A DNA stretch of 64,000 nt. Origin: CBDCGS01 sp965216915 (lineage in GTDB: Bacteria > Pseudomonadota > Alphaproteobacteria > UBA828). Of this stretch, positions 16,494 to 24,393 are shown piece after piece. The notes under the pieces were generated by a model. That model had not been told where the DNA came from and searched no databases. It saw nothing but the letters and a program-made list of their open reading frames with translations. The stretch spans positions 992,001 to 1,056,000 of the forward strand of contig CBDCGS010000011.1 of the NCBI GenBank assembly GCA_965216915.1, written 5' to 3'. Every line of letters starts with the position of its first letter. The stretch's first letter is position 1. The translations under genes were made by a program, and so were the position numbers.

Positions 16494-17684
16494 TCAGAAC
16501 TTGATGCGTGCGCCGCTGAAGATGATGTCGACCGGCTCGGTGCTCTGATTGGTGTCCACCTCGAAGCGGCGGGCGCCGAGATAGGCTTCCGTCGCGAGCC
16601 TATCGATCTTTTGAACGGCGCCGAAACCGTACGACATGCCTTCGCTGCCGTTCGCGTTCTGGTCCTCGGTCACCATGATGTCGACCGCGAGCGCTGTTTT
16701 ACCGAGCGAGGTGAGGTCGAGCTGTTGGCCGAGCTTGCCGTAGAACGCGTGCTGATCGTTCCGCCCGGCTTGGTCGAAGCTCTCGCCGGTGTAGGAAACC
16801 GTGAGATTGGTTCCGAACGGTGCCAAGATCGAGCCCGAGCCGCCATGTCCTACCTTCGAGTCGCTGTTGGAATCCCAGTAAGCTGCGCCGAGCGCGACCT
16901 CGTAGCCCTCGAAATTGCGGCCATAGCGCAAGGCGACATCCCAATCGCCGCCATCGATCCATGAGGCGGAGGCCATCACGCCGTGGAAGCTCGGCGTGTC
17001 GTAGCGAATGCGATCTTGCCGGCTCAGGCCGTCCAGGTTTTTCAGCACATCGCCGACGGTGATGCCGGACGGCGTGCCATTGGAGTTCGACACGACGAAC
17101 GCGAAGCTCTCACCGAGCGCTGCGTTGTCCGATGCGCCGGTCAAGACGGTGCCGGACCGATCGATTTCGGCGATGCCGTTGGAGGCCGTGTCTCCCTGAC
17201 CGAGCGAAAGCTTGCCGGCTTCCGTGTGCTTGAAGAACACCTCGAACTTTCTCTCGGTGAAGTTGTTCCGTCCCACCGCCTCGGGCTGATCGATCGTGAT
17301 GTCCGCCGTCGAGTTGGACTCGAACTGCACCTCGATCAGCGCGCCCGCCGTGACCTCGCCCATTTCGGCGCTGCCGGCGACGCGAACCCGGGTCGACGAT
17401 TCATCGTTGTCTGCGCTGAAGAGGCGGCCCTGATCGCCATCGTCGGCATAGAGGATGAGCCGGTTGACCTGGCCTGAAACCGAAAGCTGAACGTTCTTGT
17501 TTCCGGGCTTGACGTAGCGCTCCGCCTCAATCGCTTCGATCTTCGCATTGAGCGCCTCGACCTGTGCTTTGAGAGCGTCGAGCCCGTCCGCCGCGGCCGG
17601 GTCGGCCGTGGCCAAACCCGTGGCGCCGACCGCCACTACGACGGCGATTGCCGGGAACGTCGCGGTGCCTATTCCCTTGGTCAT
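16494..17684 (-). CDS. Outer-membrane porin, tandem copy A
   Basis: 396 residues. A signal peptide (MTKGIGTATFPAIAVVVAVGATGLATADPAAA) is followed by a short coiled coil (LDALKAQVEALNAKIEAIEAERY, residues about 36-60) and a beta-barrel starting VQLSVSGQVNRLILYADDGDQG. It ends in Phe (ARIKF), as needed for BAM recognition. The ELEMENTS SSTRVRVAGSAEMGEV, LSLGQGDTASNG, GLSRQDRIRYDTPSFHG and GQQLDLTSLGKTALAVDIM are shared almost word for word with the next porin, so the two are a tandem duplication. Position beside pst suggests, but does not show, a phosphate-related channel. Confidence 0.88.
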   Translation of the reverse strand: MTKGIGTATFPAIAVVVAVGATGLATADPAAADGLDALKAQVEALNAKIEAIEAERYVKPGNKNVQLSVSGQVNRLILYADDGDQGRLFSADNDESSTRVRVAGSAEMGEVTAGALIEVQFESNSTADITIDQPEAVGRNNFTERKFEVFFKHTEAGKLSLGQGDTASNGIAEIDRSGTVLTGASDNAALGESFAFVVSNSNGTPSGITVGDVLKNLDGLSRQDRIRYDTPSFHGVMASASWIDGGDWDVALRYGRNFEGYEVALGAAYWDSNSDSKVGHGGSGSILAPFGTNLTVSYTGESFDQAGRNDQHAFYGKLGQQLDLTSLGKTALAVDIMVTEDQNANGSEGMSYGFGAVQKIDRLATEAYLGARRFEVDTNQSTEPVDIIFSGARIKF

Positions 17685-17738
17685 GAAAATGGTCCCCTTT
17701 CACCCTCGCGTCCGGTGGACGCATCGATGGGGGACCCT

Positions 17739-17769
17739 ACGGAGGCTTGCGAAAGAATCAAGCCTCCGT
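17739..17769 (-). promoter_or_regulatory. Stem-loop between the two porin genes (second)
   Basis: ACGGAGGCTTG (17739-17749) and CAAGCCTCCGT (17759-17769) form a perfect 11-bp stem with a 9-nt loop, 55 nt before the porin A start. There is no T-run on either side, so an mRNA stability, processing or attenuation role is as likely as termination. Confidence 0.5.
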
Positions 17770-17778
17770 CACGTCGAG

Positions 17779-17804
17779 GGCGCGCCCGCGGTTGCGGGCG
17801 CGCC
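17779..17804 (-). terminator. GC-rich stem-loop after porin B
   Basis: GGCGCGCCCGC (17779-17789) and GCGGGCGCGCC (17794-17804) form a perfect 11-bp stem with a 4-nt loop, 3 bp past the porin B stop codon. No T-run follows on the minus strand, so termination may be partial. Confidence 0.5.
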
Positions 17805-17806
17805 GA

Positions 17807-18997
17807 CTAGAACTTCACGCGCGCGCCCGCGAACACGATGTCGACGGCTTCCACGTCGGCAGCGAGATCCGCTTCGAACCGTCGGACCCCGAAATATGCT
17901 TCCGTTGACAGTGACTTGATCTTTTGCACCGCGCCGAAGCCGTAGGTCATGCCCTCGTTGCCGACGCCGTCCTGATCTTCGGTGTGGGCAACGTCGATGG
18001 CGAGAGCAGTGGTGCCCAGCGAGGTCACATCGAGCTGCTGGCCGAGCTTCGCGTAGTAGAAGCTCGTTTCGTTGCTGCCGGCGGCGTCCCGCTCCTCCAC
18101 CGTGTAGGCCAGCGTGAGGTTGGTGCCGAACGGCGCCAAAACCGAGCCCGAGCCGCCATAGCCTTCGAGCGACTGGGTGTCCCAGAAGGCCGCGGCAACC
18201 GCGACCTCGAAGCCGTCGAACTCGCGGCCATAGCGCGCTGCGACGTCCCAATCGTCGCCGTCGATGAAGGACGTCGACAGCTGGAAGCCCGCGAGGCTCG
18301 GCGTGTCATAGCGAATGCGATCTTGCCGGCTCAAGCCATCCTGATTGTCGAGGACGTCGCCAACGGTGGTGCCCGACGGGGTGCTCGTGCCGTCGAGAAC
18401 GAACGCGAAGCTCTCACCGAGCGAGGCGGCTGCCGAATCGCCGGTCAACACGGTGCCTGAAAGGTCCTCTTCCGCGACGCCGTTCGAGGCGGTATCGCCC
18501 TGGCCGAGCGACAGCTGGCCGAGGTCTGCATGCTTGAACCAGATCTCGAGCTTCCGCTCCGTGAAATTGTTGGTTCCGACGGCACGATCTTGATCGATCG
18601 TGATGTCGGCCGAGGAATTCGATTCGAACTGCACCTCGACGCGCGCACCGGCGGTGACGTCGTCCATCTTGGCCTTGCCGACCCAGCGGACGCGCGTGGA
18701 GGATTCATCGTTGTCGGCGATGAACCCGCGCCCCTGATCGCCATCGTCGGCGTAGAGGAACATTTTGTTCACCTGGCCCGACACCTCCAGCGAAACCACG
18801 TTCTTGCCCGGTTTTACATAGGCCGCCGCCTCCCTGGCCTCGATGCGTTTTTCGAGGTCTGCGACCTTGGCCTTGAGGTCTGCGAGTTCTTCGTCCGCGG
18901 CGGCCGGTGTGGCGGCGGCGGTCATGCTTCCTGCGGCCGCCAACGCGGCGGCCAGGGTCATCGCGGATACGGTCGCGCGACGGGTGCGCTTGATCAT
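17807..18997 (-). CDS. Outer-membrane porin, tandem copy B
   Basis: 396 residues, the same length as copy A. Signal peptide MIKRTRRATVSAMTLAAALA ending near PAAADEE, then a coiled coil (ELADLKAKVADLEKRIEARE) and a barrel that starts VSLEVSGQVNKMFLYADDGDQG and ends ARVKF with terminal Phe. The ATG at 18997 has GGGGGAG 9 nt upstream; the open frame reaching further up lacks a signal peptide. It differs from copy A mostly in the loop regions (for example residues about 190-215 and 275-310), the pattern expected when paralogous porins change selectivity. Downstream are two stem-loops and then copy A. Confidence 0.88.
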   Translation of the reverse strand: MIKRTRRATVSAMTLAAALAAAGSMTAAATPAAADEELADLKAKVADLEKRIEAREAAAYVKPGKNVVSLEVSGQVNKMFLYADDGDQGRGFIADNDESSTRVRWVGKAKMDDVTAGARVEVQFESNSSADITIDQDRAVGTNNFTERKLEIWFKHADLGQLSLGQGDTASNGVAEEDLSGTVLTGDSAAASLGESFAFVLDGTSTPSGTTVGDVLDNQDGLSRQDRIRYDTPSLAGFQLSTSFIDGDDWDVAARYGREFDGFEVAVAAAFWDTQSLEGYGGSGSVLAPFGTNLTLAYTVEERDAAGSNETSFYYAKLGQQLDVTSLGTTALAIDVAHTEDQDGVGNEGMTYGFGAVQKIKSLSTEAYFGVRRFEADLAADVEAVDIVFAGARVKF

Positions 18998-19449
18998 CGG
19001 TTGCTTAACTCCCCCTGATTTGCGCTCGCGCGGGGACCCTAGTGAGTCAATCGGTAGGATCGAGGTCACTTGCGTTGCGAATATGTGACGCCCGACTCCC
19101 ATGGTCTTGGGCCCCTGCGCTGACTGACGTTGTCTCGACAGCGGCGACGCTAATGCTAATGCGACTCATTCGCAATAAGAAATTGCTCTGCGGCTTGGAG
19201 GCGTTCGGCACTCCCCCAAGGTCAGCTAAGGAACGGCAGACCGCCGCAAAGGATCAGGAAGCCCTCCGTTGCGGAGTCGAGGCTCCTGAATCGACACGCA
19301 CCGCCATCACGAGCGTTACTCGTCTGCGCGGTGCCGCCCCGCCCAGGCTGAGCAAATCCTGAGCAGGTGGAATCACCTGTGACGACGCATTTGCGTCAAT
19401 TCCAATGAGAGAGAGCGTGTCGCGTGCGCATGAGTGAACGGGACATGCC
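18998..19449. other. 452-bp intergenic region
   Basis: No convincing gene. It holds the RBS and upstream region of porin B, a Fur-box-like palindrome at 19160-19174, and dispersed repeat copy 2 at 19347-19450. An open frame on the plus strand (19042-19362) has no RBS, no recognisable protein character and crosses these sites, so it is not called. Confidence 0.6.
19160..19174. promoter_or_regulatory. Fur-box-like palindrome
   Basis: TGCGACTCATTCGCA is a 7-1-7 inverted repeat with one mismatched pair, embedded in GCTAATGCTAATGCGACTCA, which also carries GCTAAT direct repeats. Alphaproteobacterial Fur/iron boxes look like TGCGAATnATTCGCA. It lies about 165 bp upstream of porin B. The regulator is inferred only from the motif. 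Confidence 0.4.
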
Positions 19450-19450
19450 C
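19347..19450 (-). repeat. Dispersed intergenic repeat, copy 2
   Basis: Reverse-complement counterpart of the element at 3716-3819, with the same palindromic core (GACGCATTTGCGTC as read on the plus strand, 19384-19397). It ends at the stop codon of the minus-strand gene beginning at 19450. Confidence 0.8.
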
Positions 19451-20460
19451 TAGCGGACGGCGCGCCACGCAAGGCCCGCCATTTCGATGACGTCGAGTAC
19501 GCGCGCGACATAGTGATCGCGGACGACGAAACGGCTGTCTTCCGCGCCGCGGAGTTCTCGCTCCAAGCAATCGATCAGGCGATGCAGGCGGCGCCGGTGA
19601 ATCCCCAGTCGGCGTTGGATCGGATCGGTTACGATGCCCGAGAACGCCGCGAACACGGCACCGGCCGCCATGATCCCGCCGGTGAGCCCGATCGAGAGTG
19701 CCGCGGGGGTTGCGGCCGGGAAGACGCTGTACCAGGCGGCGCCAAATCCCGTGCCGAGCGGGAAGCTCGCGATCGCCGCGTGCTGGACGAGCACCTGAGC
19801 CGCAGCCGGGCCGAGCGACATCATGCCGGGAGTGAGCTTCTTGAAGACGAGCGCGCCGGCGCCGGCGCTCACCAAAGCGTTGGTGAGATCCGCGGCCGAA
19901 ACACGGGCACCCTCATAGGTGCCGATGGTGCTCGTGAGCCACGCGCGAAACGCCTCCGCCTCCGCCGGCGAGCGCGCCGCTGCGCCCGCGCCGCCCGGAA
20001 AGAGGTCCGCATCCGCCAGGATCTCGTCGGCCAGCGCATCGCGCGTCGAAACACGCTCGCCCATACGGATCGGAAGCTCGAGGAGCTCCGTGTAGAGGCG
20101 CCATTCGAGCTCGCGGGCGACATCAGTCTGCACGAAAAAGCGGCGCCGGTCGAGCCAGTCGGCGGTGTCGGACATGCCGGCGCGGCGCGCCGCACCCGCG
20201 CCGACGCGTGCTGCGAGATGCGGGGCCGTGAGCGCTAGGTTGACGGGTGCGCGCGCAATATCCCAGCCAAAGGCCCGCCGGTGCATCGAAAGCGCGCCGA
20301 TCAGCGAGAAATTGCGGTCTACGAACGGCTCGATCCTGGTCCGGCGGCTCGCGCAATAGCGCGCAACAGCCCGTTCGACGATCGCGCCGACCGCCGGATC
20401 CGCCAATCCCTTCCGCGCCGCACCTGCCGGCGCGGCGCCGCCCTCGGTGGCCGACACCAT
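19450..20460 (-). CDS. Conserved hypothetical protein, function unknown
   Basis: 336 residues, not recognised. The first half is soluble and Arg-rich (RRTRIEPFVDRNFSLIGALSMHRRAFGWD). The second half has hydrophobic or glycine-rich helices (about 185-215, ALVSAGAGALVFKKLTPGMM; 228-290, AAIASFPLGTGFGAAWYSVF and LSIGLTGGIMAAGAVFAAFSG) that could insert in the membrane. It then ends in a soluble tail with DPIQRRLGIHRRRLHRLIDCLE. The ATG at 20460 is preceded directly by GAGGAAG; a GTG at 20457 would have better spacing and a TTG at 20469 would overlap the amidase stop. The amidase gene lies immediately upstream, so co-transcription is likely. Confidence 0.65.
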   Translation of the reverse strand: MVSATEGGAAPAGAARKGLADPAVGAIVERAVARYCASRRTRIEPFVDRNFSLIGALSMHRRAFGWDIARAPVNLALTAPHLAARVGAGAARRAGMSDTADWLDRRRFFVQTDVARELEWRLYTELLELPIRMGERVSTRDALADEILADADLFPGGAGAAARSPAEAEAFRAWLTSTIGTYEGARVSAADLTNALVSAGAGALVFKKLTPGMMSLGPAAAQVLVQHAAIASFPLGTGFGAAWYSVFPAATPAALSIGLTGGIMAAGAVFAAFSGIVTDPIQRRLGIHRRRLHRLIDCLERELRGAEDSRFVVRDHYVARVLDVIEMAGLAWRAVR

Positions 20461-20465
20461 CTTCC

Positions 20466-21845
20466 TCAACTGGGGTCGCGCTCGCGCTGGTCAAGGAGCG
20501 GCGCGCGCCGCAAATGCCAGTCGGTGACCGCTTGGTACGCATGGCCGACGCGCAGGAGCAACGGCTCATGCCACCAGGCGGCCTCGAGCATCATGCCGAT
20601 CGGAAGACCGTTCGACGTGAAACCGCAGGGCAGAGAGAGACCCGGAATCGCGGCGAGCGCGCCGCCGTAGGTAAACCGCGTGGCGTGCTGCGTCGTTTCG
20701 TGGAGGCTCCGATCGTCCGCGATCGGCGGCACCGGTGCCGGCGTCGTCGGCACGAGCAGCGCGTCCACCTCGGTAAACACCTCCTTGAGCGCCCGCCGCC
20801 AGGCTTCGCGGCCCCGCATCGCCTGCGCGTAGTCGACGCCCGTGAACGCGAGCCCCATGCTCATGCGCCGATGTACGGGCTCGGAGAGCGCGCCTGGGCC
20901 CGCGGCCAGGCGCTCGGCGTGGTAGTCGCACGCATCGGCGTAGGCCATGACGGTCGTCCAGTGCTGGGCGGTTTCGGCGCCCGGCACGGTGACCGGGACC
21001 AGCGCGGCACCGCACGATTCGAGCACGGCCGCTGCCGCGTGAACCGCGTCGCCGATCGCCGGATCGACATCGTCGTAGTAGAAATTTCGTGGCATGCCCA
21101 ATCGCACACCGGCAACGCCGTCGCCGAGATGCGGCAGAAAGTTCTCAAGCGGTTGATCGGCCGACACCGGATCGAGGGAATCGTAACCGACGAGCGCGGC
21201 GAACAGGCGGGCGACGTCGGCGGCGCTGCGCGCCATGGGGCCGACTGTGTCGTGGGCAACGCTCACTGGTGTGATGCCGCGAATCGAGATGCGCCCGTGC
21301 GTCGGGCGGAGCCCTGTGACCCCGTTCATGGATGCGGGCAAGCGCACCGAGCCACCCGTATCGGTGCCGAGGGCGCCCACGGCCATCCCGGCGGCGATCG
21401 CGGCGCCGGAGCCGCCGCTTGACCCGCCCGGGATGTGGTCCAGGTTCCAGGGATTGCGGCAAGGGCCAGCCACCGGGTTGGTCGATACCACCCCCCAAGC
21501 AAGCTCCTGGAGGTTGGCCTTGCCGACGATCACCGCGCCCTGTGCTCTCAACCTGCGGACTGCCTCCGCATCGGCGTTCGGAACGTGATCCGCGAGGTAG
21601 GATGCACCGCTCGTCGTGCGTACGCCTGCGGTCTCGATATTGTCCTTGAGCGCGACCGGCATGCCGTGCAGAAGGCCGCGCCAAATCCCGGCCTCGGCGT
21701 CCCGATCGCAGGCATCGGCCTCGGCCCGCGCGCTGTCGGCGGTTGTCGTGATCATCGCATTGACCGCGCCGTTGTGGCGCTCGATGTTGCCGAGACAGGC
21801 CTCGACCGCCGCGCGGGCGCCGGATGGGGGTGCTGCGCTGGTCAT
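20466..21845 (-). CDS. Amidase (amidase-signature family)
   Basis: Hydrolyses a carboxamide; substrate unknown. 459 residues. The Ser-cisSer-Lys triad is intact: Lys in MPVALKDNIETAG, cis-Ser in IPGGSSGGSGAAIAAG, nucleophile Ser in GTDTGGSVRLPAS. The C-terminal region (GLSLPCGFTSNGLPIGMMLE) is also family-typical. It resembles AtzF/GatA-like amidases, but no gatB or gatC is adjacent, so a GatCAB role is not supported. Start at 21845 is a choice: the ATG at 21905 has a better RBS (GAGAAAGGG) but adds 20 residues unlike the family. Confidence 0.88.
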   Translation of the reverse strand: MTSAAPPSGARAAVEACLGNIERHNGAVNAMITTTADSARAEADACDRDAEAGIWRGLLHGMPVALKDNIETAGVRTTSGASYLADHVPNADAEAVRRLRAQGAVIVGKANLQELAWGVVSTNPVAGPCRNPWNLDHIPGGSSGGSGAAIAAGMAVGALGTDTGGSVRLPASMNGVTGLRPTHGRISIRGITPVSVAHDTVGPMARSAADVARLFAALVGYDSLDPVSADQPLENFLPHLGDGVAGVRLGMPRNFYYDDVDPAIGDAVHAAAAVLESCGAALVPVTVPGAETAQHWTTVMAYADACDYHAERLAAGPGALSEPVHRRMSMGLAFTGVDYAQAMRGREAWRRALKEVFTEVDALLVPTTPAPVPPIADDRSLHETTQHATRFTYGGALAAIPGLSLPCGFTSNGLPIGMMLEAAWWHEPLLLRVGHAYQAVTDWHLRRAPLLDQRERDPS

Positions 21846-21965
21846 CCGAGGCGTCCCGCCGCTGCGGCGGTGGTCGTTGCCCGAGCGGAGCGTGCCATCT
21901 CCCATCCCTTTCTCGCGTGGCCTGCAATGGCGTGTGATCCTAACCCGCGCACACCGATCGACCCA

Positions 21966-21995
21966 AGAAAGCCCCGCGCAGCGGCGGGGCTTTCT
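21966..21995. terminator. Terminator after the membrane-protein gene
   Basis: AAAGCCCCGC (21968-21977) and GCGGGGCTTT (21984-21993) form a 10-bp stem with a 6-nt loop and flanking A and T runs, so it can work in both directions. It lies 20 bp beyond the stop of the minus-strand gene at 22015. Confidence 0.75.
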
Positions 21996-22014
21996 GGCAG
22001 GCTGCCATCGCCTA

Positions 22015-22704
22015 TCAGCTCACGGTCGAGGCTAGTGCCGACGGCGAAGAACGGTTGTCGTGTGCCCCGGCGCGGCGCAGCGCGCGGACCTGAAGCAGCG
22101 CCGCGATGTGCAGGATCGCGAAGACGGGCACGAAAAAGCTCGGGAACAGGTTGAGCGGCCAGACTTCCATCGGTGCGCTGGTTATCTCGCCGACAAGCCC
22201 TGGAACTTGGCCGGAGGCAAGGGTTGCCGTCAGGGCAGCGACCACGAAATCCAAAAGCCCGGCGATATGGAACATGACGAACCGACGGCTTCGCACAAAG
22301 GTGCGATCACGCAGGAGTGCGGCAAGCACTAAGGGTGCTGACAGGCCAACCGCAATGTCGCCGAGGCCCGCAGGCCAGGCGAAGAGGCCAGGGAGCGCGT
22401 CGAAGGCATAGAGCGCGATGAACGCGAACCCCACCACGCGCCAGGCCTGAAACATGGTCAGCCGCGCGAGATCGAGGCCGAGCACGAATCGGCGCACCGA
22501 GGGGGCCAGTGCGACGAGGCCGAGGAAGACCGCAATCGGCACGACCACGGTGAGAAGGACGAGTCGGAACGGTGAGTCGGGGCCGACCGCGAGAATCCCA
22601 GTCAGGCCGAGGCCGGCCGCAGCGGCAAACCAGAGGGCGAGCCCTCCGCCGATGGCGAGCCTCAGGCGGATGGAGGGTGTATTTGCGTTGGTGGCTTCGA
22701 GCAT
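22015..22704 (-). CDS. Multi-pass membrane protein, function unknown
   Basis: 229 residues with about six or seven hydrophobic segments: roughly 16-38, 44-66, 84-103, 106-127, 137-160 and 185-210. Motifs such as RLTMFQAWRVVGFAFIALYAFDALPGLFAWPAGLGD and HIAGLLDFVVAALTATL give no family I recognise. No charged catalytic cluster is evident. The ATG at 22704 has a perfect AAGGAGG 8 nt upstream; an upstream in-frame ATG lies inside the palindromic operator and is rejected. It is a single gene, closed by a terminator and opened by a 45-bp palindrome, so it looks individually regulated. Confidence 0.75.
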   Translation of the reverse strand: MLEATNANTPSIRLRLAIGGGLALWFAAAAGLGLTGILAVGPDSPFRLVLLTVVVPIAVFLGLVALAPSVRRFVLGLDLARLTMFQAWRVVGFAFIALYAFDALPGLFAWPAGLGDIAVGLSAPLVLAALLRDRTFVRSRRFVMFHIAGLLDFVVAALTATLASGQVPGLVGEITSAPMEVWPLNLFPSFFVPVFAILHIAALLQVRALRRAGAHDNRSSPSALASTVS

Positions 22705-22724
22705 GGCGCGCCTCCTTGAAGGGT

Positions 22725-22769
22725 CAATTACGTGCGTATGCATGTAATATATGCATATGCACGTAATTG
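22725..22769. promoter_or_regulatory. 45-bp near-perfect palindrome, likely operator
   Basis: CAATTACGTGC (22725-22735) and GCACGTAATTG (22759-22769) are exact reverse complements. Inside them GTATGCAT and ATGCATAT match with one mismatch around a 7-nt AT-rich centre. The left half is itself a near palindrome (TTACGTGCGTATGCATGTAA), suggesting overlapping dimer sites. It lies 21 bp before the start codon of the membrane-protein gene. The cognate regulator is unknown. Confidence 0.7.
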
Positions 22770-22886
22770 GTCAAGACCGCCCAACGAGAAAATATCTGGT
22801 GCGACGGCGCTGACGGGCCGGCGACCGGCGCGGTCCGTTGGATCATAACCGAGCCGTGCCGAGGCGGGCGGCTCGGGTTATGCCTG

Positions 22887-23378
22887 CTAGCCCGTGGGCC
22901 GCGCCGACACCGTGCCCTCGGGCGAAGACCGCGTTCCCCGCTCCGCCAGGTCCGCGAGGCCGTCGAGCACGCCCTGCATTTGCTTGCGCATGGTGGGACC
23001 GAGCATGAGGCCGTCCATCATTGCGCCGAGCGGACCGAATTTCGGCTTGAACCGCACTTGCATCGTCGCGCGCGATCCATCGGCACCACGCGGTTCGACC
23101 GAGAGCGTCGCGTGCGCGTCCTTGATCGGGAACGAGGTTTTCGTGATGGCGACGCTATAGCGTTCGCCCTCCACCCAGTCGACCACGCGCTCCTCGAGAT
23201 AGCCCCCCGACTTCACGTCGCAGCGCCGCAACGCGCCGACCCCTTGGGCTTGGTCGCCGATCAGCGATGATCCGCTGAGACCGGGGTGGAACGCCTGGAT
23301 ATTGCCGAAATCGGCAAGGGCGGCCCACACACGCTCGGCCGGTGCGCCGATTTCACGGCTGACGGAGAGATCACTCAT
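22887..23378 (-). CDS. SRPBCC (START-like) family protein
   Basis: 163 residues with the helix-grip fold used to bind hydrophobic ligands. The N-terminus MSDLSVSREIGAPAERVWAALADFG is the standard SRPBCC/polyketide-cyclase start; GGYLEERVVDWVEGERYSVAI and the long C-terminal helix (MRKQMQGVLDGLADLAER) complete the fold. Most such stand-alone proteins have no known ligand. ATG at 23378 with GAGGA upstream. It follows the truncated TetR gene after about 70 bp, on the same strand; ArsR/TetR-SRPBCC pairs are common, and regulation by the neighbour is plausible but not shown. Confidence 0.85.
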   Translation of the reverse strand: MSDLSVSREIGAPAERVWAALADFGNIQAFHPGLSGSSLIGDQAQGVGALRRCDVKSGGYLEERVVDWVEGERYSVAITKTSFPIKDAHATLSVEPRGADGSRATMQVRFKPKFGPLGAMMDGLMLGPTMRKQMQGVLDGLADLAERGTRSSPEGTVSARPTG

Positions 23379-23445
23379 CACTGCAATCCTCGCGGTTGTG
23401 GGCTCGGGGGAGGGCTCGCGAGCGCCACTTCGACATAGTGCGCGA

Positions 23446-23664
23446 TCATCTCGCGACCAGCGGGTGGATCAAATTGCGATAACGCGTTAGCGCGGCGAAG
23501 AAGAGGTCCCGTTTGCCGCCGAAGGTGCCATAGAGCCCCGAGCGACCGACGCCGGTTTCGCTCACCAAATCGTCGATCGAGGTATCGAGGTAACCCTTTC
23601 GCCAGAAAAGGCGCATGGCCTTGTCGAGTGCGACATCCGTGTCAAACGATCGGGCTCGGCTCAC
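23446..23664 (-). pseudogene. TetR-family regulator reduced to its DNA-binding domain
   Basis: 72 residues: the complete TetR helix-turn-helix (DTDVALDKAMRLFWRKGYLDTSIDDLVSETGVGRSGLYGTFGGKRDLFFAAL) with the first part of helix 4, then a stop. The roughly 120-residue ligand-binding domain is missing. Only about 67 bp separate it from the SRPBCC gene, so the loss is a deletion rather than a simple frameshift. A 23-codon frame (MIAHYVEVALASPPPSPQPRGLQ is too long to be proven coding, 23448 down to about 23377) bridges the gap. GTG start with GAAGGA upstream. It may be a relic or a short DNA-binding protein. Confidence 0.7.
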
Positions 23665-23678
23665 GAGTCCTTCAATCT

Positions 23679-23692
23679 AGAATGATCGTTCT
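23679..23692. promoter_or_regulatory. Candidate TetR operator
   Basis: AGAATGATCGTTCT is a 14-bp inverted repeat with one mismatched pair, 15 bp before the GTG of the truncated TetR gene. The position suits autoregulation. Confidence 0.5.
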
Positions 23693-23835
23693 CTTGGACT
23701 TGGTTGCCTGTGCGCGCGAAGTCAAGGTTGCCTGCTGTCCCCGAGCCCGTGCCCGCGCATCGCACATCCGGGCGGCTTGCAGCCAGGCCCGAAGAGATCA
23801 CGTTGCTTAGGGTGGATTGGGGGTGATCGGCGCCG

Positions 23836-24255
23836 CTACTGCGGGAGACGCTTTGACAGGGTCAGACGATTAGCCGCACCGCGCCGCTCGTAGGTGATGT
23901 GGTCCATCAGGCGCCGCACGAGGTGAATTCCCAACCCGCCGACCCGGCGATCTTCGACCGAGGCCTCGATATCGGGCTCCGGCAACGTGAGCGGATTGAA
24001 GGCGCGCCCGTCATCCTCGATCTCGATGACCACGCGGTCGGCCTCTTGGCGCAGGCGCACCGTAATCTCGTGGCGCCCATCGTCGTCATGGCCATATTTA
24101 ACGATGTTCGAGAACAGCTCCTCGACCACCAGCATCAAGTGATGGCTCATCGCCTGTTCGAGCGCATGCTGCTTACAATGCGCCTGCACGAACTCGTGAA
24201 TCCGAGAAATCTCGTCAAACTCGTTGGCGAGCCTCAGGGTGCGCTCGTCAGCCAT
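23836..24255 (-). CDS. RsbW/BtrW-like serine kinase or ATP-binding anti-sigma-type regulator
   Basis: 139 residues with a single GHKL ATPase domain. N box EELFSNIVKYGH with the Mg-binding Asn50; G1 box DDGRAFNP with Asp82; G2 box VGGLGIHLVRRLMD. This is the family of partner-switching kinases that phosphorylate a STAS antagonist on serine. The expected partners are nearby: a STAS protein at 28.7 kb and a PP2C phosphatase at 25.5 kb. No sigma factor is in the neighbourhood. ATG at 24255; an upstream TTG is possible. The stop is followed by the upstream region of the truncated TetR gene. Confidence 0.85.
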   Translation of the reverse strand: MADERTLRLANEFDEISRIHEFVQAHCKQHALEQAMSHHLMLVVEELFSNIVKYGHDDDGRHEITVRLRQEADRVVIEIEDDGRAFNPLTLPEPDIEASVEDRRVGGLGIHLVRRLMDHITYERRGAANRLTLSKRLPQ

Positions 24256-24393
24256 GGGCCTGGCACCCGCCACGACGCCATCGCGCAAACGCGCCGGGCC
24301 GCCATCGCTCAAATTTGGACGGCCAGTCCCGGTCTGGGGTACACTTCACGGAATCGGTCACTCGCCTCGTCCGAATAGAGGAGAACAGGCTAC

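Noticed and set aside
19042..19362. 106-residue open frame in the intergenic region upstream of porin B
   Set aside because: No RBS, overlaps a regulatory palindrome and the edge of a repeat, and composition is not protein-like.
20466..21845. GatA subunit of the amidotransferase complex
   Set aside because: Amidase signature is shared, but no gatB or gatC nearby and the gene is paired with an unknown protein.
22767..23270. 167-residue open frame on the plus strand after the 45-bp palindrome
   Set aside because: Antisense to the SRPBCC gene; starts at the palindrome edge without an RBS; Arg/His-rich shadow.
24315..24345. Sigma-70 promoter for the FecR gene (TTGGAC and TACACT)
   Set aside because: Spacer is 19 bp and the boxes are weak; not distinguishable from chance here.
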